A stretch of 64,000 nt of DNA, from assembly GCA_025936825.1 (NCBI GenBank), contig JAICSO010000001.1:248001-312000 (forward strand), written 5' to 3'. Position numbers and translations under genes: made by a program. Source of the DNA: Terriglobales bacterium. GTDB lineage: Bacteria > Acidobacteriota > Terriglobia > Terriglobales > Acidobacteriaceae. Below, in pieces: positions 60,607 through 64,000 of the stretch (position 1 is its first letter; each line of letters begins with the position of its first letter). The notes under the pieces are model-generated. The model saw nothing but the letters and a program-made list of their open reading frames with translations, was not told where the DNA came from and did not search any database.

Positions 60607-63048
60607 ATGCGAATGTTCGCTCGTGTTGCGGTGATCCTGGCCGCAGTCTTCGCTGTTGGCGGGTATGGCAAGAGCGCGCCGATTTCTGGCGACCGAATTC
60701 TCGGTGCCGTCGATTCCACTCAGGTCGCAAGGGTACGCGGGACGGCCCATCCGCGAGCGCGTGCGCAATATGACCAAGGGCGCACCGATCCCAGCCTGAC
60801 GATCAGCGGCGCGATTACTTTCCGCCTCTCCGCCGCCCAGCAGGCCGAACTCGATCAACTACTCCGTGAACAACAGAACCCCAGGTCTTCCAATTACCAC
60901 CGCTGGATCACGCCTGATCAATATGCGGCCCGCTTTGGCATGAGTTCCAACGACCTGCAGAAGGTTAGCTCATGGTTGCAGGCCCAGGGATTGAACGTCG
61001 ATTCGATATCTCGCAACCGCAACGAAATTTCCTTCAGCGGTTCTGTGGGACAAGTCGAATACGCGTTCAAAACCGAAATTCACAACTACACAATTCGCGG
61101 CGAACAGCACTTCGCGAATGCGATGGATGTTTCCCTTCCGGCAGCATTTTCTCAGCAGGTGCTCGGCGTCAGGGGACTGGATAGCTTTGCGCCAAAACCG
61201 CGCGTACAGCCCGCGCCACGTGTCACCTCGAACATTTCCGGCAATCACTTCCTCGCACCAGGCGACTTTTGGACGATCTATAACGTTCCGCACACGACCT
61301 ATACAGGTGCGGGCCAGTCGATCGCGATTATCGGACAAACCACGATCAACACCAGCGACCTGGACACATTTCGCACTAACTCAGGTTTGCCTTTGACGAG
61401 CGCAAGTAATTTTCAGCAAGTCCAAGTGGGCGGCACGGCCACGCTCTGCAGTGGGGATCAAGGTGAAGCTGATCTCGACTTGGAGTGGTCGAATGCGGTC
61501 GCTCCACAAGCCAAGATCATTTACGTGTTTGCCGGAGTTAATTCCGGTGGAAGCTGCACCAATCGATCGAACAATGTCTTCGATGCGCTGCAAGACGCGA
61601 TCCTAAATAATCGTGCCCCGATCATCAGCATCAGCTACGGCAATTGCGAGGCGAATCTTGGGTCCTTCGTCATGACACTTCAGCAATGGGCGCAACAAGC
61701 CAATGTCCAGGGCCAGACCATCAGCGGCCCCTCTGGAGACCAGGGAGCTGCCGATTGCGAATCAGCCACTGCGACGTCAGCGACCCATGGGCTCGCTGTT
61801 GATGTCCCGGCCGCCATTCCCGAGGTAACTGGCGTTGGCGGCAGCGAGTTCACTGGGGATACCTCGCAATGTGCAAACAATTCGTGTCCAGCAAGCGGTT
61901 CCCCCGCAGACTCTCCTTATTGGAGCGGTTCCTCAAGCCTGACCAGCGGTGCATCAGCCCTGACTTACATCCCCGAAACAACGTGGAATGACACGACTAG
62001 TGGCGGCCCTCTTTCATCCACCGGTGGAGGTGCGAGCTCGGTATTTGGCAAACCTTCTTGGCAGACCGGAAGCGGTGTTCCAGCCGATGGCAAACGTGAC
62101 GTGCCGGACATTGCGTTGAACGCGTCGCCCGCTCACGATCCATACTTAACCTGTGGTCCTGGGGACTGCACCAATGGATTCCGTGATGCCAGTAACAACT
62201 ACGCTGCGGTTGGCGGCACCTCAGCCGGCGCGCCCACATTCGCCGGAATTCTCGCTCTAATCAATGAGGCGACGTCCTCCAGCGGGTTAGGGAATGTCAA
62301 TCCTATGCTGTACAGCCTTGCCGCGAACAACAGTTCGAACCATGCTTTCCACGACATCCCCACCGGCGGCAACAACAAGGTACCTTGCACGAGCGGCTCT
62401 ACGAATTGCCCAAGCGGAACGACTTCAATCGGCTTTAGCTCCGGTACTGATTACGATCAGACGACAGGGCTCGGCTCGCTAAACGTTGCCAACCTGATTA
62501 CGGCATGGATGGGCGTCACTCCCTCAACAGATTTTTCTATTAGCGGCGCGAACTCTACAGTCGCCGCGGCGGGAGGCACCGGCACATCTACGATCACAAT
62601 CACGGCGCTGAACGGCTTTACCGGAACTGTGAACCTGACGTGTTCGCCGAGTTCAGCTACTGCCCAGATCACGTGCTCTTTGAATCCGACGAGCCTCGAC
62701 ATGAGCACTGGCACGACCAATGGGACGAAGACTGCCACGCTAAGCATGGTGACAGTTGCAGACCTGCAGATGCCCAGTCACTGGCAACGTCGTGGCACTT
62801 GGTTCGGAGCCACCGGCGGGCTGTTTGCCGCGGTGCTGCTCGGCGGTGTTTCTTCTCGCCGTCGCTGGTTAGGATTGCTAGGATTCTTTGTCGTTGTAGT
62901 GGTTTTGGTCGGCGTCGCATGCGGGGGTGGCGGTGGCTCTTCCGTGAAAAAGACGCAAGGCACGCCTGCAGGCTCGTACACCGTGACCGTCACGGCAACC
63001 AGCGGCTCGACCACCCACACCACGAACGTGAGTCTGACGGTTCAATAA
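60607..63048 (+). CDS. Secreted S53 (sedolisin/kumamolisin-like) protease with Ig-like tail
   Basis: 813 residues. Signal segment (MRMFARVAVILAAVFAVGGY), an S53 pro-domain (ITFRLSAAQQAELDQLLREQ, RWITPDQYAARFGMSSND) and the catalytic domain. The catalytic domain has GEADLDLEWSNAVAPQAKI (Glu and Asp of the triad), the GPSGDQGAADC oxyanion region and the Ser in GGTSAGAPTFAGILALINE. A Ca-binding end (GTDYDQTTGLGSLNVANLI) follows. The C-terminal Ig-like domain from about 640 is split by two hydrophobic helices with an RR(R)W loop and a CGGGGGSS motif (about 725-775), then resumes (TYTVTVTATSGSTTHT-like, here YTVTVTATSGSTTHTTNVSL). It is an acidic-pH endopeptidase family. Confidence 0.9.
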   Translation: MRMFARVAVILAAVFAVGGYGKSAPISGDRILGAVDSTQVARVRGTAHPRARAQYDQGRTDPSLTISGAITFRLSAAQQAELDQLLREQQNPRSSNYHRWITPDQYAARFGMSSNDLQKVSSWLQAQGLNVDSISRNRNEISFSGSVGQVEYAFKTEIHNYTIRGEQHFANAMDVSLPAAFSQQVLGVRGLDSFAPKPRVQPAPRVTSNISGNHFLAPGDFWTIYNVPHTTYTGAGQSIAIIGQTTINTSDLDTFRTNSGLPLTSASNFQQVQVGGTATLCSGDQGEADLDLEWSNAVAPQAKIIYVFAGVNSGGSCTNRSNNVFDALQDAILNNRAPIISISYGNCEANLGSFVMTLQQWAQQANVQGQTISGPSGDQGAADCESATATSATHGLAVDVPAAIPEVTGVGGSEFTGDTSQCANNSCPASGSPADSPYWSGSSSLTSGASALTYIPETTWNDTTSGGPLSSTGGGASSVFGKPSWQTGSGVPADGKRDVPDIALNASPAHDPYLTCGPGDCTNGFRDASNNYAAVGGTSAGAPTFAGILALINEATSSSGLGNVNPMLYSLAANNSSNHAFHDIPTGGNNKVPCTSGSTNCPSGTTSIGFSSGTDYDQTTGLGSLNVANLITAWMGVTPSTDFSISGANSTVAAAGGTGTSTITITALNGFTGTVNLTCSPSSATAQITCSLNPTSLDMSTGTTNGTKTATLSMVTVADLQMPSHWQRRGTWFGATGGLFAAVLLGGVSSRRRWLGLLGFFVVVVVLVGVACGGGGGSSVKKTQGTPAGSYTVTVTATSGSTTHTTNVSLTVQ

Positions 63049-63608
63049 AAATGGCGCACGGGTGGCTTTCCCTCAAAGTTTCCCGTGCACCAAAGGTTCA
63101 GTTCTCAAAGCATGATCGGTCCGCGTCGGGTTGCGCCGAGGAACGCGCATTCCAAAAGCACCTACAAAAACGTTATCGCCCCGCTGTCTATGCAGCACGC
63201 CGCGCGGCCCGATTGTGAAGTGCGTGGACGCCTCCGGGGCCTAAAATGCCCGGGCAGGTTTTCCCCGCGCGCCTTATCGATCCTGGAACTCGAATCAGTG
63301 ATTCAATCCTCCGATGATTCAATTCCACCCTACCCTTACCTTTGTGTAAAACTCAGGTAGTTACCGCTTGCAAAGCTGTGATGGGCGGGGGTACCATAAT
63401 CTTGTCTCAACGGCCATGCCCCCTTGGCAGGCCCTTCGCGCCGAATGGCTCCAGGCGCACAACAGACATAGATCAACTTAGATTCCAGCCGCGATGGGTT
63501 TCGTACGACACGTGCATCTGCGATCGAAGCCACCCAGGCGGAGTAAGCGTGAGCCACACAATCGGTCAGCCCCTTCGGGCCGACTCAATTAGGACTTAAG
63601 TAGACAAC
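63049..63608. other. Long intergenic region without recognisable gene
   Basis: 560 bases without a convincing reading frame on either strand. A hairpin GCACGGG / CCCGTGC (63056-63088) just after the protease stop may mark the transcript end. The rest is mixed sequence with no tRNA cloverleaf, no known riboswitch core that I can see and no member of the repeat families. It probably holds the promoter and leader of the RG-rich gene. Confidence 0.6.
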
Positions 63609-64000
63609 ATGAATGCAGGACCAGGACGCCCCTCCGGTGGAGGAGGGAGAAACAGGCGGCGGCGTGGTCGTCGTCCGCGCGGCGGAAACCCAGGCGGACA
63701 ACGCGGTCGCGATCAACAACACAGCGGCATTTACACCGCACCCATGGACCACAGCTATCGCGCGGCATTAGCCGGGAACAACAATGGTGGCCGGCCCGGA
63801 CGTCAGCGGCCAGGCTTCGCGCCCAACTATCCCCAGGCGGATCCTGACCCATTGCCGGCGCGCGAGGATGCAAGTTCCCGCATCTTCGGCTTCGTTGACG
63901 ATCTCTTCTTCCAAGCCAAGATTCAGGAAACCGCTCGTAAACTCAACGTGAAAGTCGAGTTTGTGAAATCCGAGCAGGACCTGACCGACCGCATCAAGCA
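63609..64000 (+). CDS. RG-rich protein with receiver-like domain, 3'-truncated by window edge
   Basis: 130 codons visible; the frame is open at the end of the window. Begins MNAGPGRPSGGGGRNRRRRG, an RGG-type disordered and strongly basic region of about 35 residues, likely RNA- or DNA-binding. A linker and then residues from about 92 (SSRIFGFVDDLFFQAKIQET, ARKLNVKVEFVKSEQDLTDR) read like the first helix and strand of small receiver-like proteins common in acidobacteria. No strong ribosome-binding site precedes the ATG. The domain name is uncertain because the rest is outside. Confidence 0.7.
   Translation, partial: MNAGPGRPSGGGGRNRRRRGRRPRGGNPGGQRGRDQQHSGIYTAPMDHSYRAALAGNNNGGRPGRQRPGFAPNYPQADPDPLPAREDASSRIFGFVDDLFFQAKIQETARKLNVKVEFVKSEQDLTDRIK

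Overview
The window reads as a dense, moderately GC-rich chromosomal segment of an acidobacterium, most likely class Terriglobia (Koribacter-like). Pointers are the tgt-yajC-secD-secF-tonB-exbB-exbD-exbD-TPR order, a Ser/Thr kinase fused to a TolB/WD40-like sensor, a sedolisin-type (S53) protease with an Ig-like tail, many GTG/TTG starts, and a very high load of short palindromic repeats. The lineage is inferred from gene content and style; there is no rRNA gene to confirm it. I saw no tRNA, rRNA, CRISPR array, insertion sequence or prophage.

Layout. 1-5.5 kb: 3' part of thrS, two tandem paralogous small proteins, a secreted CocE/S15 hydrolase and a YfcE-like phosphodiesterase. 5.6-14.2 kb: tgt, then Sec accessory genes (yajC, secD, secF) and a TonB/ExbB/ExbD/ExbD/TPR energy-transduction operon ending in a clear intrinsic terminator. 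14.2-16.3 kb: accC-accB. 16.3-21.7 kb (minus strand): PpiC-type foldase, DsbA-like lipoprotein, larE and lptD, mostly envelope biogenesis. 21.8-32.7 kb: RDD protein, gltX, yfcH-like, rel, ridA, FKBP, rpmB, recG. 33-42.4 kb: selA, an SGLT-type symporter, DUF488, a membrane spermidine-synthase-like protein, an MlaD-like protein and a two-domain ThyX. 42.6-49.3 kb: cytochrome c, a second DUF488, PBP4-like dacB, folP, DUF885 and a class II photolyase. 49.4-52.5 kb: dtd and the kinase in a zero-gap pair. 52.8-53.2 kb: a frameshifted cation-efflux remnant. 53.3-64 kb: acpP-fabF, PilZ, CsbD, an orphan histidine kinase, lipA, a glycosyltransferase, the S53 protease and an RG-rich protein cut by the window end.

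The most interesting signal is the repeats. Several unrelated families of imperfect palindromes sit in almost every other intergenic gap, often touching stop codons. Members have also entered conserved housekeeping genes in frame. recG and selA carry the same composite element, read in the same frame to give nearly the same peptide (AELRSA-QPRAAVPT...EGA). tgt carries a different stem-loop whose other copies lie in the yajC-secD and mlaD-thyX gaps. lptD has a less certain fourth insertion. This resembles the protein-coding palindromic elements of Rickettsia, but the sequences and host lineage are different.
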